Positions 19,701 to 27,184 of a stretch of DNA of 64,000 bases are shown here, piece after piece. Origin of the DNA: Saprospiraceae bacterium. Lineage in GTDB: Bacteria > Bacteroidota > Bacteroidia > Chitinophagales > Saprospiraceae. The notes beneath the pieces are model-generated. The model saw nothing but the letters and a program-made list of their open reading frames with translations. It made no database searches and was not told the DNA's origin. Position numbers and translations under genes: made by a program. Numbering within the stretch: position 1 is the first letter of the stretch; each line of letters begins with the position of its first letter. Location of the stretch: assembly GCA_029212405.1 (NCBI GenBank), contig JARGNR010000009.1, positions 1-64,000 on the forward strand, given 5' to 3'.

Positions 19701-22377
19701 AATCCCCAGCCTCACCATTTTCATAATCTATACTTGGTGGCGTGGGAGGAATCTCGTCACATCCTATGGTTATATTTGCAGGTAAGCTTGTAAAAGTCGG
19801 CTCCGGAGCAGGTTCAACTGTAATGATTTGCTGATACATAAATGTACGACTACATAAATCTGTGAACTCCCATGTATTTGTAATCGTTCCACCACAGATG
19901 TCGTAATCATTGTCAGTGACAGGAGGCACATCCCCCATTATTTCACAAGAACCACTTTCCCCATTGGTATAGCTCAATGTAGGAGCAGTGGTAGGAACGT
20001 TAGCGCATGAAACGGTCACATCTGCTGGTGGATCAATAAAATCAGGTTCTGCCAGAGGTTCAATAATTATGGTTTGGGTGTGTGAAAGCACTACTCCACA
20101 TTCATCTGTAAACTCCCATATACTAATAACATCTCCTCCACAAATATCCCCTTCTGTAGTGACTAATGGTTCAATGGTACCCGCTATCAAACAATCTCCT
20201 GTGGCATTGTTGGTATAATCCAAATCATCTGGCATTGGAAATTCTTCTACACAAGAGATGGTCATATCTGCTGGAGGACCAATAAAAGCAGGTTCAGGTG
20301 CAGGTAAAATCGTAATATTCTGAACGTAAGAACTCACATTAAAACAATCATCTGTAAATACCCATACCACGGTAATTGTTCCACCACAAATGGTAGGATC
20401 ACCCATCACTTCAGGATCTGCTGTACCTATTATTTCGCAATCACCCACTTGATTATTGGTAAAGGACAACGCATCAAAGGAAGTCGGTACTTCATCACAA
20501 TTGAACGTAATATTTGCAGGCGGAGGATTTATTGCTTCGGCCAATGGAGGTGGACTCACCATAATGAATTGTGTGTGATCAGTAACTGCTCCACATCCAT
20601 CTGTATAGGTCCAAAAACGTGTAATACTTCCTCCAGAACATGGTTCTACATCAATATCTTCTGTTCCTACAACGGTGGCTGTTCCATCACAATCGCCCAT
20701 CCAAGTAAGGTTTTCCATCGGAAGTAAATCGTTGAGGTCACATTCCACGGTCACATCCTCAGGCATATCAACAAACTCTCCTGGATTTGCTGCATTTATG
20801 GTAAAGGTTTGAATATACTCTGTAAACCCTCCGCAAGCATCATTATAACTCCATGTTCTAGTAACCTGCCCTCCTGAACATAAATCGGCATCTCCTGAAT
20901 CAACAGGACTTACTACGGCTGTTCCATCACAATCTCCAGTCCAATTTAAATCCATCAATGGAGGAATATCTGCCTCACAATCAAAGGTCATATCTTCCGG
21001 TTCAGAATCAAAACTTCCTCCATTTTGAGCATTTATGGTGATTGTTTGTATGTATTCTACTTCATTCATACAGACATCCTCATAAACCCATGTTCTCGTT
21101 ATAGTACCTCCCATGCATACATCATAACTGTCATCTTGGATTCCTTCTACTGTACCAGCTCCATCACAATTATCTTCCCAATTGACAGGATCCATTGTCG
21201 GAATCATATCATTACACTCCAATGTAATATCAGCTGGAGTGCCTGAAAGAGTTGGAAATTCATTGTCTTCAAAAACTACATCTATCGACTCCGTATCGCA
21301 ACAAACACTCCCACAGTTGGGTACAGTATATACATCTCCGACGTTAGGCAAAGCAGGGCTGTCGGCAGGGTTATAATTATAACTGTATACCGTAACTGTA
21401 CCACATTCATCATAGGTCACATCAATTGTTTCTCCTGAATTGACACCTATTACAGTGCCATCTGGACCAACAGCAATCATAGCCTGTTCTATGGGTGGTG
21501 AATCTATATAACCTGAAGCAGTAACCGTCGAAGTACCTCCAGGGCATAGAGTTTCAGGATCTGCAGAGAGCATCCCAGCATCTGCTTCAAGTACATTTAA
21601 TATATAACAAACAGGAGTAGTCTGAGTACAACCATTATCTCCAGTTACACATATTTCATACATTCCCGTCGAATTAAACGTAGCTGAAAATTCATTACTC
21701 CCATTTATTGTAGTTCCATTGGGAGGAGATGGTGTCACTGTCCATATATAGTCAATCGATAAGTCTAGACCATCTGGCTCAAATGTAAACGTCTCTCCCG
21801 TACCACAAACATTTCCATCCATAGGACAATTGCCACTAATACAGAGTACACCATCTGGTTGGGGTACAGGAACAGGTTCACCACCAGAAATCACCTCGAT
21901 TTCGTAATCACAATATGTTCCCAGATCTCCATCGATAAAGAAGAAATAATCATCGCCTGGCACCATACCATCCAAATTTACGGTAATGGGACTGGAAACA
22001 TTTACACCGCCACCACCACCAAAACAAACAATGGCTTCAGAAAAACTACAATCGGTATATACCCCATATTGGACTTGATTTCCACTTTGACAATTTGTAA
22101 ATGTTATTTCAAATACTGCTGAAGCGGAACCAGCAATAAAAGCAAACCAAGTGATATTTTGATTGGTTCCACCAGGTGCATCAGACCCGGGAGGACACAT
22201 TCCACCTGTTGGAAATTCGCCAGTAAAATTTGATTCCGGCATGGATCCAGTAAATCCATCTAATTCACTAAGAGAACACAGAACTTCAGCTGTTTCGCAG
22301 GTATTTGCCTGACTATTTAAAAGTATAGCATTGCTGCTTAAAAGAAGTAGAAAAAAGCATTTTTTAAAATAGTTCAT
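13708..22377 (-). CDS. Giant T9SS-secreted repeat protein with gliding-motility-type C-terminal domain
   Basis: This is a 2889-residue surface or secreted protein. A signal peptide (MNYFKKCFFLLLLSSNAILL) leads to an N-terminal domain with paired cysteines (NTCETAEVLCSLSELDGFTG). From about residue 373 to 1344 there are twelve ~80-residue HYR-like beta modules. Each opens with P-x-DIT-x-C (for example PPADVTVSC) and closes with CGG-x-I-x-x-W-x-FTD-x-C. Mixed Ig/PKD-like domains follow. Four modules rich in Asp (DNGTSSDSDDDFY and relatives) lie near 1849-2224, then more PKD-like domains. Residues 2799-2889 are a type B T9SS sorting domain (APNVFTPNQDGNENDNF, FDRWGNLVF, GWDG, PVNSGVYVFYAEI). Adhesion or matrix function is likely but not proven. 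It is transcribed alone. Confidence 0.88.
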   Translation of the reverse strand: MNYFKKCFFLLLLSSNAILLNSQANTCETAEVLCSLSELDGFTGSMPESNFTGEFPTGGMCPPGSDAPGGTNQNITWFAFIAGSASAVFEITFTNCQSGNQVQYGVYTDCSFSEAIVCFGGGGGVNVSSPITVNLDGMVPGDDYFFFIDGDLGTYCDYEIEVISGGEPVPVPQPDGVLCISGNCPMDGNVCGTGETFTFEPDGLDLSIDYIWTVTPSPPNGTTINGSNEFSATFNSTGMYEICVTGDNGCTQTTPVCYILNVLEADAGMLSADPETLCPGGTSTVTASGYIDSPPIEQAMIAVGPDGTVIGVNSGETIDVTYDECGTVTVYSYNYNPADSPALPNVGDVYTVPNCGSVCCDTESIDVVFEDNEFPTLSGTPADITLECNDMIPTMDPVNWEDNCDGAGTVEGIQDDSYDVCMGGTITRTWVYEDVCMNEVEYIQTITINAQNGGSFDSEPEDMTFDCEADIPPLMDLNWTGDCDGTAVVSPVDSGDADLCSGGQVTRTWSYNDACGGFTEYIQTFTINAANPGEFVDMPEDVTVECDLNDLLPMENLTWMGDCDGTATVVGTEDIDVEPCSGGSITRFWTYTDGCGAVTDHTQFIMVSPPPLAEAINPPPANITFNCDEVPTSFDALSFTNNQVGDCEIIGTADPEVMGDPTICGGTITVVWVFTDDCFNVSSYVQNITILPAPEPAFIGPPADMTISCVEEFPMPDDLDYTNNATGDCLIAGTIEPLVTTEGDICGGDVISIWEFTDECGVVLSHTQTIIIEPLAEPDFIDPPADVTVSCANVPTTAPTLSYTNGESGSCEIMGDVPPVTDNDYDICGGTITNTWEFTDLCSRTFMYQQIITVEPAPEPTFTSLPANITIGCDEIPPTPPSIDYENGEAGDCLISGSVNPTVEDNSNSCGGEVQYIWEFTDPCNRVISHTQLITIEEAPAPQYTTLPTDITVDCGSLPPPAEALAYTNSDPCEIMGTVDPVVDENFTICGGEIVNSWDFTDECGRQLLHIQTITINPAEEAIFQNIPANTTVACGDDATNPGDLEYTNNGGVGCLISGMVSPVQSGGYDACGGEILFTWEFTDICGRVIQHVQTVVIEPASQAVFIDPPAEITVSCEEFNPTPPNLNYTNSEGNLCEISGSVPGMLIGNPSPCGVTVTYRWEFIDDCGRTITHNQDVTIEEAPPAAFLTLPDDITLNCDEVSSTIPSLDYTNNATGVCLISGSQIGIQSGFYNECGGEITYTWTFIDECNRTLSHNQQITVNPAPDPVFIDPPVDITLDCDQAFPVDPPLDYTNNLSGSCAISGTVLPTTVENGTVTTYTWSITNACNGSSVTHTQNVTGVTTPAISIDPLSTSICIGDEFDLSTIVVTDANGNPFTVTFQDQNGTPLSTSTVSPITTSNYLIIATNDSGCSDETTFTINVDSPTNAGVDGSGLVCGANLTYNLFDYIGGNPESGGTWFDTDGSGVNIDNPFSVNFNGVPAGVYNFTYTIFSTNSCPDASATAMIEVIGELEFEILSIECAPGGATYIVNVFPNGNNIFSSLGTVNQVDANSVIISDIPAGELVVISAIDQDAFCISDIFVNPPDCDCPDVESPISNGDLEICEGDDLPELSVTVSGNNTVNWYSDQTSQDPLIEMSLVYLPEVSAPGVYTFYAEAVDEDGCVSLIRTPVTLTINAQPDVTNILVSFCADSDGNVSVDLQSFNAMINSNANFSFLYFVSLMDAEDLTNALDSPFVLSSTSTIYVVVTNTSGCSAIGTVEIEVNPIPTYTLTIEAESCINENDGSIAITDIMPASVEFSLDDMTYTSEVTFDLLSPGNYTVFAITEEQCKVSENVTIEEGVELSYSDLVIMCSDNGTSSDSDDDFYEIMFNLANNQGGLGMVNVSTTSEELGLFNYGAISLNIDAGSPETLTILDIDSQCSIEIDLGDLTPCSTSCELTIEALDIECDGNGTSTDPSDDVYIITINASVINGASNNTFNVLVDGNIVDNFEYGVGGHITISALGQNALITLSDNEDSQCFSSQTIGPLNPCSSECILSIDNQNFICDNNGTIGVPEDDTYNFTFTVLATNSSSSTFELFINGTNEGTYTYGELSTYTLNADGSTPIIEFIDTENQACIITVTVPELNPCSGSCSVLLSLEEIFCNNEATSDDPLDDTYTATISVDLVGGTGTWQIVSTGETGTSGQMVTLGPFLISDGSVTIEVIDPGVSDCVDSIVIDPPLSCSTCDESVEAGLDVELDCDITQANLEGSSSIPGNPSWEGPGGLNLDMYAVSVDVPGTYYFTVDFGEGCIRTDSLVVSVSNDIPQVVLESPLGITCEIDSVVLLAAVNGGSGNFTYQWTNASMSVISTDLSVTVGDIGNYFFEVYDVETDCSSPPVLVEVMDNRNLPDASISADPADVLDCVVNEIFLNPANEPNVIYKWYVDDVEIITESLLIDDAAIIELLAIDTISGCRDSSMLIIENFEEYPLVNIADPPLIDCMNSSVSLDGSASQMGSSIQYTWYDGDGNVLDNGVDEIQVLDEGWYYLELVDTDNNCSNLDSVFVSSNFMYPLIDLSNALEIRCDAETTDVELSIDGNAVDYTISWETQDGSIIAGEDSELLTINSPGTYFVSVQNNENQCETLDTIMVNLPELIAGTEISILDESCAENGDGQIIIGNIIGGTTPYILFINGEQVNDPMIDNLSAASYEVFIVDKNGCSFDSTLMVGQLDPFEIDLEAEITINAGSTSQLIASVTIPDDEILSIEWNPGTGLSCTDCLNPMLTTTTDGAIYEITVTDINGCTATASIQTLVINEVIIVAPNVFTPNQDGNENDNFTIYSNIEGALIQIFDRWGNLVFINRSFSPNDPLQGWDGSFGTTPVNSGVYVFYAEILLPDDEVVIKKGDLTIIR
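15705..16832 (-). repeat. Four tandem Asp-rich ~94-residue modules inside the giant protein
   Basis: Within the giant gene, four modules share a start of the form C-(S/D/N)-(D/G/N)-N-(G/E)-x-x-x-(D/V)-x-x-D-D-x-Y and an end of the form C-x-x-x-(I/V)-x-(L/P)-x-L-(T/N)-PCS. The acidic loops resemble calcium-binding turns, though that role is not shown by the sequence alone. Bounds are approximate. Confidence 0.65.
18345..21260 (-). repeat. Twelve tandem HYR-like modules inside the giant protein
   Basis: About 2.9 kb encodes twelve diverged modules of 75-85 residues with conserved cysteine spacing: a Cys after the DIT strand, a Cys in the GDC or CEI turn, a Cys before GG, and a Cys in FTDxC. 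DNA identity between copies is modest, so they are not recent duplications. Bounds are approximate. Confidence 0.8.
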
Positions 22378-22697
22378 CGAAATTCTTTCAATTTATCATG
22401 CTATGGGTTCAACCAATATAATTAAGAAAAGAGAAAACATCTCCCTTTGTTCATAATTACGTAAATAAGACTCTCTTAGGTTTGTAAATGATGCAAGAAA
22501 TATCTGAGATTCTCATTTTTACACGAAAAACGTCTCGCCAAACATACTTTTCTGAATTAATCCTTAAAATAATCAATTGTCTCGTTATTCTATTAGAACA
22601 ACTACTTCATTACTATTCTCTCTAACAAATAACATTATTCAAATCTTTTTGTAGCTTTCTTTCCATGCCATCCGCTTTTCATTCAACCACAATTAAC
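22378..22697. other. Intergenic region, 320 bases, upstream of the giant gene
   Basis: I found no tRNA or clear leftward promoter here. On the plus strand a TAGGTTTG (22477-22484) looks like a -7 element and is followed by a 45-codon frame (ATG 22488 to TAA 22625) of ordinary composition. Nothing else supports it as a gene. Confidence 0.4.
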
Positions 22698-22733
22698 AAA
22701 AAGGGACAATCTTTACGCAGATTATCCCTTTTT
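22698..22733 (-). terminator. Intrinsic terminator of the TPR gene
   Basis: AAAAAGGGA-C-AATCT pairs with AGATT-A-TCCCTTTTT with one mismatch and a 6-base loop. It lies 27 bases after the stop of the leftward TPR gene. The A/T-flanked symmetry would also stop rightward transcripts. Confidence 0.88.
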
Positions 22734-22759
22734 AATATTATTTGATATAGTTGCACAAT

Positions 22760-23566
22760 TTATTTTCCGCCCAACTCTTTAATTTTATATTCTGCCTGAG
22801 GCTTATATTTCTCTCCAGTCACTAATTTGTATGCATTGATAGCATCTTGCTTCTTACTCATTTTTTCATACGCTTTAGCTTTCGCTACGTAATATTTGTC
22901 ATCTACTGTTTCTCCAGACAACTCAATAGCTTTATCAATGTGTGTAATTGCTTCTTCTGTTGCATTGGATTCTGTAATTGCTCTGCAAACGTAGTAATTT
23001 ACTTCTGCATTATCTCTCAATTCTAAAAATGCTTTACCTGCAGCAATAGCACCTTCAAAATCATCTGCCTGGTACATTTTACCAACCATATTTCTTGCTT
23101 TCTTGTATAATTTTTCAGCTCGATCTGCTTTTCCACTTGCAGTTGTTTTATCTCCAGCCATTACATACATACCAATCGAAGCTATTTTATCCCCCTTTGC
23201 TTCAGTTGCTGCTGCCAATCCACTATAATTAGATGCATAATCAGGTGCCCATTCAATACCTTTGTTATATAAAGCAATTGCCTCATCGAAGGCCCCAGCT
23301 TTCTTCTTAGAATTTCCTAGGTTGTAAGCTGCTTTAGAGCCGTTCTTCTTGGACAAGCCGACAACTTTTTCGTTTTCCTCTTCAGTTGCTTTTTCTAATG
23401 CAGATTCCAAAATAGGTAAGCCAGCTTCGTAATCTTTTGCTTTTAGTAGTGCTAGTCCCTCATTGTATAGGGAAGCTGCAGATTTTGCATCTTGAGCAGT
23501 AATTGATCCAACAACTAAGCAAAATCCAAGTAAAAAGATCGAAATTCTTTTTAATGATGATGTCAT
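22760..23566 (-). CDS. Exported tetratricopeptide-repeat protein
   Basis: From the ATG at 23566 the protein has 268 residues and starts with a signal peptide (MTSSLKRISIFLLGFCLVVG, cleaved after SITAQ). An upstream ATG at 23602 would bury this signal behind 12 charged residues, so I do not use it. The mature part is TPR helices: AASLYNEGLALLKAKDYEAG, AAYNLGNSKKKAGAFDEAIA, NYYVCRAITESNATEEAITH, and KAYEKMSKKQDAINAY near the end. It probably serves as a periplasmic scaffold; the partner is unknown. It has its own terminator and lies divergent from gapA. Confidence 0.82.
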   Translation of the reverse strand: MTSSLKRISIFLLGFCLVVGSITAQDAKSAASLYNEGLALLKAKDYEAGLPILESALEKATEEENEKVVGLSKKNGSKAAYNLGNSKKKAGAFDEAIALYNKGIEWAPDYASNYSGLAAATEAKGDKIASIGMYVMAGDKTTASGKADRAEKLYKKARNMVGKMYQADDFEGAIAAGKAFLELRDNAEVNYYVCRAITESNATEEAITHIDKAIELSGETVDDKYYVAKAKAYEKMSKKQDAINAYKLVTGEKYKPQAEYKIKELGGK

Positions 23567-23821
23567 ATTAATTTTTTTTGTATTTAATTCTTGAAGGCGC
23601 AAAAAGAATAAAATTTTTTGATTAATAAAAATCTGAAAGCAATTTTTAGGCTTTTTTAAGATTTATCAAATTATTGCATGCTATATATCTGATTGTCAAA
23701 ATTGTATTAATCTAAACACCTTATAAACATTTTATTTTTAATTCAGTTTACTAACAATAAACTGTCTAATTAGTTTAATTATTGTTAATTTTACACTAAC
23801 TAAGAAATAAATATAAATACA

Positions 23822-24817
23822 ATGGCAAAGAAAAGAATTGCAATCAATGGTTTTGGAAGAATAGGTAGACTAACTTTCAGAAACTTATTGTCAAATACAG
23901 ACGTAGAAATAGTAGCAATCAATGACCTTACCGATAATGGTACTTTGGCTCATTTATTGAAATATGATAGCGCTCATGGTAAATTTGATGGAACTGTAAC
24001 ATTCACCGATGACAAGCTAATCGTAAACGGTAATGAAATATTAGCCACTTCTACTAGAAATCCTGAAGAATTGCCATGGTCAGAAAATAATATTGATGTT
24101 GTATTAGAATGTACTGGTATTTTCAGAACAAAAGAGGCAGCTTCTAAACACATCACTGCAGGTGCAAAAAAAGTAGTTATTTCTGCTCCAGGAAAAGGAG
24201 ATGGAATCAAAACAGTAGTACTTGGTGTTAACGGAGATGAAATCACAGGTGAAGAGACAGTGATCAGTAATGCAAGTTGCACAACAAATTGTTTAGCTCC
24301 AGTATGTAAGATCATTAATGACAACTGGGGATTTCAAAGAGGTTCATTGACTACTACTCATGCATATACTGCAGATCAAAATATTCAAGATGCACCACAC
24401 TCTGATTTGAGAAGAGCAAGAGCAGCTGCATTCAACATCGTACCTACCAGTACTGGAGCTGCGAATGCTGTAGGACTTGTTGTTCCTGAAGTAAAAGGTA
24501 AAATGTTTGCCATTGCTATTCGAGTACCTGTAATCACGGGATCTTTAATCGAATTGAACGTATTAGTAGATAAGAATGTGACCAAAGAGGAAGTGAATGC
24601 TAAGTTCAAGGAAATGGCAGATGGTCCAATGAAAGGGGTATTGGAATTCTCAACGGATCCATTAGTATCTTCTGATATCGTTGGAAATAAACATTCATCA
24701 ATTTTTGATTCATTGTTGACCGATGTTAAAGATGGTAACTTCTTAAAAGTAGTGAGCTGGTATGACAATGAAGCTGGATACAGTGCAAGATTAGCTGACT
24801 TGGTTTCAAGAGTATAG
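23822..24817 (+). CDS. gapA: Glyceraldehyde-3-phosphate dehydrogenase, type I
   Basis: This is a 331-residue glycolytic GAPDH, converting glyceraldehyde 3-phosphate, phosphate and NAD to 1,3-bisphosphoglycerate. The Rossmann motif is INGFGRIGRL (8-17), with the adenine-ribose-binding INDLTD at 34-39. The catalytic cysteine is Cys153 in SNASCTTNCLAP, with His180 in TTTHAYT. The C-terminal WYDNEAGYSARLADLV is typical. It is followed by a strong terminator and then pgk. They are therefore neighbours in one pathway but probably separate transcripts, since pgk has its own promoter-like element. Confidence 0.96.
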   Translation: MAKKRIAINGFGRIGRLTFRNLLSNTDVEIVAINDLTDNGTLAHLLKYDSAHGKFDGTVTFTDDKLIVNGNEILATSTRNPEELPWSENNIDVVLECTGIFRTKEAASKHITAGAKKVVISAPGKGDGIKTVVLGVNGDEITGEETVISNASCTTNCLAPVCKIINDNWGFQRGSLTTTHAYTADQNIQDAPHSDLRRARAAAFNIVPTSTGAANAVGLVVPEVKGKMFAIAIRVPVITGSLIELNVLVDKNVTKEEVNAKFKEMADGPMKGVLEFSTDPLVSSDIVGNKHSSIFDSLLTDVKDGNFLKVVSWYDNEAGYSARLADLVSRV

Positions 24818-24843
24818 ATTTCAGTTTGTTATAACAATAAAAC

Positions 24844-24887
24844 AAAGGACTTTTTAATGTGAAACGCATTATCAAGTCCTTTTTTTA
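24844..24887 (+). terminator. Intrinsic terminator after gapA
   Basis: AAAGGACTT (24844-24852) pairs with AAGTCCTTT (24874-24882), with an inner AATG/CATT stem and a T-run to 24887. The GTG at 24859 that could extend pgk upstream lies inside this hairpin. Confidence 0.9.
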
Positions 24888-24938
24888 TATCGTTAAATTA
24901 TATTCATTATTCTTCGGGTATACGCGCCCTGAAAATTT

Positions 24939-24946
24939 TATCTTCG
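24939..24946 (+). promoter_or_regulatory. -7 element before pgk (TATCTTCG)
   Basis: TATCTTCG differs from TAnnTTTG at one base and lies 18 bases before the pgk ATG. This also excludes the upstream GTG as the start of pgk. Confidence 0.45.
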
Positions 24947-24963
24947 CGAAACAAAATGATAGT

Positions 24964-26178
24964 ATGAGAACCATAAAAGATTTAGATCTAAATAATAAGA
25001 AAGTATTAGTCCGAGTGGATTTTAACGTTCCATTGAACGCAAATTATGAAATCACCGATGATACAAGGATGCAAAAAGCAATGCCTACTATAAAATATTT
25101 ATTATCTGAAGGTGCTGCTGTTATATTGTGTTCTCACTTGGGGAGACCACAGAAAAAGAAAAATGAAGACGGAACTATCAATGTAAAAAAATATACGCTC
25201 AAGCATGTAGTGGAGCATCTTGCAAGCCTTACAGGTGCTGAAGTACAGTTTGCCAGTGATTGTGTTGGAGGTGAAACAGAATTGATGGCAGAGAGATTAG
25301 AAGCAGGACAAATACTACTTTTAGAAAACACTCGGTTTTATGCTGGAGAATCTAAAGGCGATTTGGACTTAGCCATTAAATTATCAAGACTGGCAGAAAT
25401 CTATGTCAATGATGCATTTGGAACAGCACATAGGGCACACGCTTCCACTGCTACTGTTGCACAATATTTCAAACCAGAAAATAAAGCTTTGGGCTTTTTA
25501 ATGCACAGTGAGATTGAAAGTGCCGATAAACTTTTAAAGAGTCCGAAACGACCTGTTGTTGCCATTGTAGGTGGCGCTAAAGTAAGTGATAAAATTAAAC
25601 TTCTTGAAAAGTTGATTGAAGTCGTAAATCACGTATGCATAGGCGGTGGAATGGCCTATACATTTAAAAAAGCACTGGGCGGAAGTATTGGTCAATCATT
25701 ATGTGAAGATGAATACATGGACCTTGCGCTAGAAATACTAGCAAAAGCTAAAGATTTAGGTACGGAGATTCATTTACCAATTGATACATTGATCGCTGAT
25801 GATTTTAACAATGAAGCAAATACCGATGTAGTAGATACCAACCATATCCCTGATGATTGGCAAGGACTTGATATTGGTCCCAAAACGATCGAGGCTTTTC
25901 GAAAGGTTGTCTTGGGTGCTCAATCTATTTTGTGGAATGGACCAATGGGTGTTTTTGAAATGGAAACCTTTGCCAAAGGAACAAACCAAATCGCTCTTGC
26001 TGTGGGCGAAGCAACTCAAAATGGAGCATACTCCCTGATTGGTGGTGGGGACAGTGTTGCTGCGATTAATAAGGCGGGATTGTCAGATAAAGTGAGTTTT
26101 ATATCTACGGGTGGTGGAGCTATGCTAGAATATCTTGAAGGGAAAGTACTTCCAGGTATCAAAGCCATTAGTGAATAA
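24964..26178 (+). CDS. pgk: Phosphoglycerate kinase
   Basis: This glycolytic kinase makes ATP from 1,3-bisphosphoglycerate. From the ATG at 24964 it has 404 residues, the normal length. The family marks are VLVRVDFNVP (14-23), the substrate-binding CSHLGRP (56-62), LLLENTRFYAGE, YVNDAFGTAHRAHAST, ILWNGPMGVFE and the nucleotide-binding SLIGGGDSVAAINK near the C-terminus. A longer frame from the GTG at 24859 would add a hydrophobic leader translated from the gapA terminator and is rejected. The nitrilase-family gene follows 65 bases later. Confidence 0.95.
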   Translation: MRTIKDLDLNNKKVLVRVDFNVPLNANYEITDDTRMQKAMPTIKYLLSEGAAVILCSHLGRPQKKKNEDGTINVKKYTLKHVVEHLASLTGAEVQFASDCVGGETELMAERLEAGQILLLENTRFYAGESKGDLDLAIKLSRLAEIYVNDAFGTAHRAHASTATVAQYFKPENKALGFLMHSEIESADKLLKSPKRPVVAIVGGAKVSDKIKLLEKLIEVVNHVCIGGGMAYTFKKALGGSIGQSLCEDEYMDLALEILAKAKDLGTEIHLPIDTLIADDFNNEANTDVVDTNHIPDDWQGLDIGPKTIEAFRKVVLGAQSILWNGPMGVFEMETFAKGTNQIALAVGEATQNGAYSLIGGGDSVAAINKAGLSDKVSFISTGGGAMLEYLEGKVLPGIKAISE

Positions 26179-26243
26179 ATGTACAATGCACTCGATTAGT
26201 AATACGAATAAATTGCTTAATACGTCCAACAACAATTGTGCTT

Positions 26244-27179
26244 ATGACCAAAATCGCTCTAGTTCAAAAAGCTCCTGTGTTCTTAGATACCAAGAAGTCT
26301 GCTAGTAATGCAGTTACACACATTAATGAAGCCGCAAAGCAAGATGCCAATATTATTGTTTTTGGAGAAGGTTGGCTGAGTGGGTATCCTGCCTGGATAG
26401 ACTACTCCATTCATATGGGATGTTGGGATCAAAAAGAAATCAAACAAGTTTGGGCACAAATGTATGCGGATGCTATTGAAATAGATGGACCTGAGATTCA
26501 GAGCATCAAAGAAGCTGCAAAAGAAAGTGCGAAATATGTGGTCATTGGAGCCAATGAAGCCATTAAAAAAGGTAAAGGAAACGGTAGTTTGTACAATACC
26601 TTATTGATCATTACTCCCGAAGGAGAAATTGCTGTCCATCATAGGAAATTGATGCCCACCTTCAATGAAAAACTTGTTCATGCATATGGAGACGCCTTCG
26701 GGTTAAAAACTATTCAGACTCCTTACGGAAATATTGGTGGACTGATCTGTTGGGAACATTGGATGCCACTTACTAGACAAGCGATGCACGATGAAGGGGA
26801 AGACATTCATTTTGGTCTCTGGCCAGCTGTAAAATCATCCCATAAACTAGCAAGCAGACATTATGCATTTGAAGGGCGTTGTTATGTAGTTGCCATGGGA
26901 CAAATCTTAAGAAAAAACAGTATTCCAAATTTTCTGGAGATGAAACCAGAACTGGTAAATAACAACAGTGAATTTATCCTTGATGGAGGTAGCTGTGTGA
27001 TTGACCCCAATGGAAATTTCATTTTGGAGCCACAATATGGGCGGGAAGAAATCATTTATATCGATTTGCCTCCACTCCATGATCTATACACCGAGCGGAT
27101 GAATCTTTCTACCAGTGGACATTATCAAAGACCTGATGTCTTCACATTCAACGTAGACAAAAGAAGAATGACAGATTGA
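26244..27179 (+). CDS. Nitrilase-family carbon-nitrogen hydrolase
   Basis: The 311-residue enzyme has the complete catalytic triad of the nitrilase superfamily: Glu42 (VFGEGWLSGYP), Lys135 (HHRKLMPT) and Cys169 (GGLICWEHWMPLTRQAM). The CWEHWMPL context and the later FEGRCYVV are those of true nitrilases (nitrile to acid plus ammonia) rather than amidases or NAD synthetase domains. The substrate is unknown. I start at the ATG at 26244; a GTG two codons upstream is possible. It has no signal peptide. Its stop is 5 bases from the end of the convergent PorE-like gene, with no terminator between. Confidence 0.85.
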   Translation: MTKIALVQKAPVFLDTKKSASNAVTHINEAAKQDANIIVFGEGWLSGYPAWIDYSIHMGCWDQKEIKQVWAQMYADAIEIDGPEIQSIKEAAKESAKYVVIGANEAIKKGKGNGSLYNTLLIITPEGEIAVHHRKLMPTFNEKLVHAYGDAFGLKTIQTPYGNIGGLICWEHWMPLTRQAMHDEGEDIHFGLWPAVKSSHKLASRHYAFEGRCYVVAMGQILRKNSIPNFLEMKPELVNNNSEFILDGGSCVIDPNGNFILEPQYGREEIIYIDLPPLHDLYTERMNLSTSGHYQRPDVFTFNVDKRRMTD

Positions 27180-27184
27180 TCTTC

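Noticed and set aside
18345-21260. Regular repeats that could suggest a CRISPR array
   Set aside because: The period is about 240 bases, the copies are diverged and lie in one open coding frame.
13708-22377. Many open frames on the plus strand inside the giant gene (for example near 14742, 17150 and 20449)
   Set aside because: They are shadows of a long repetitive coding sequence, with no signal, motif or promoter of their own.
24859-24963. N-terminal extension of phosphoglycerate kinase from a GTG
   Set aside because: It is translated from the gapA terminator hairpin and the promoter of pgk; the family start fits the ATG at 24964.
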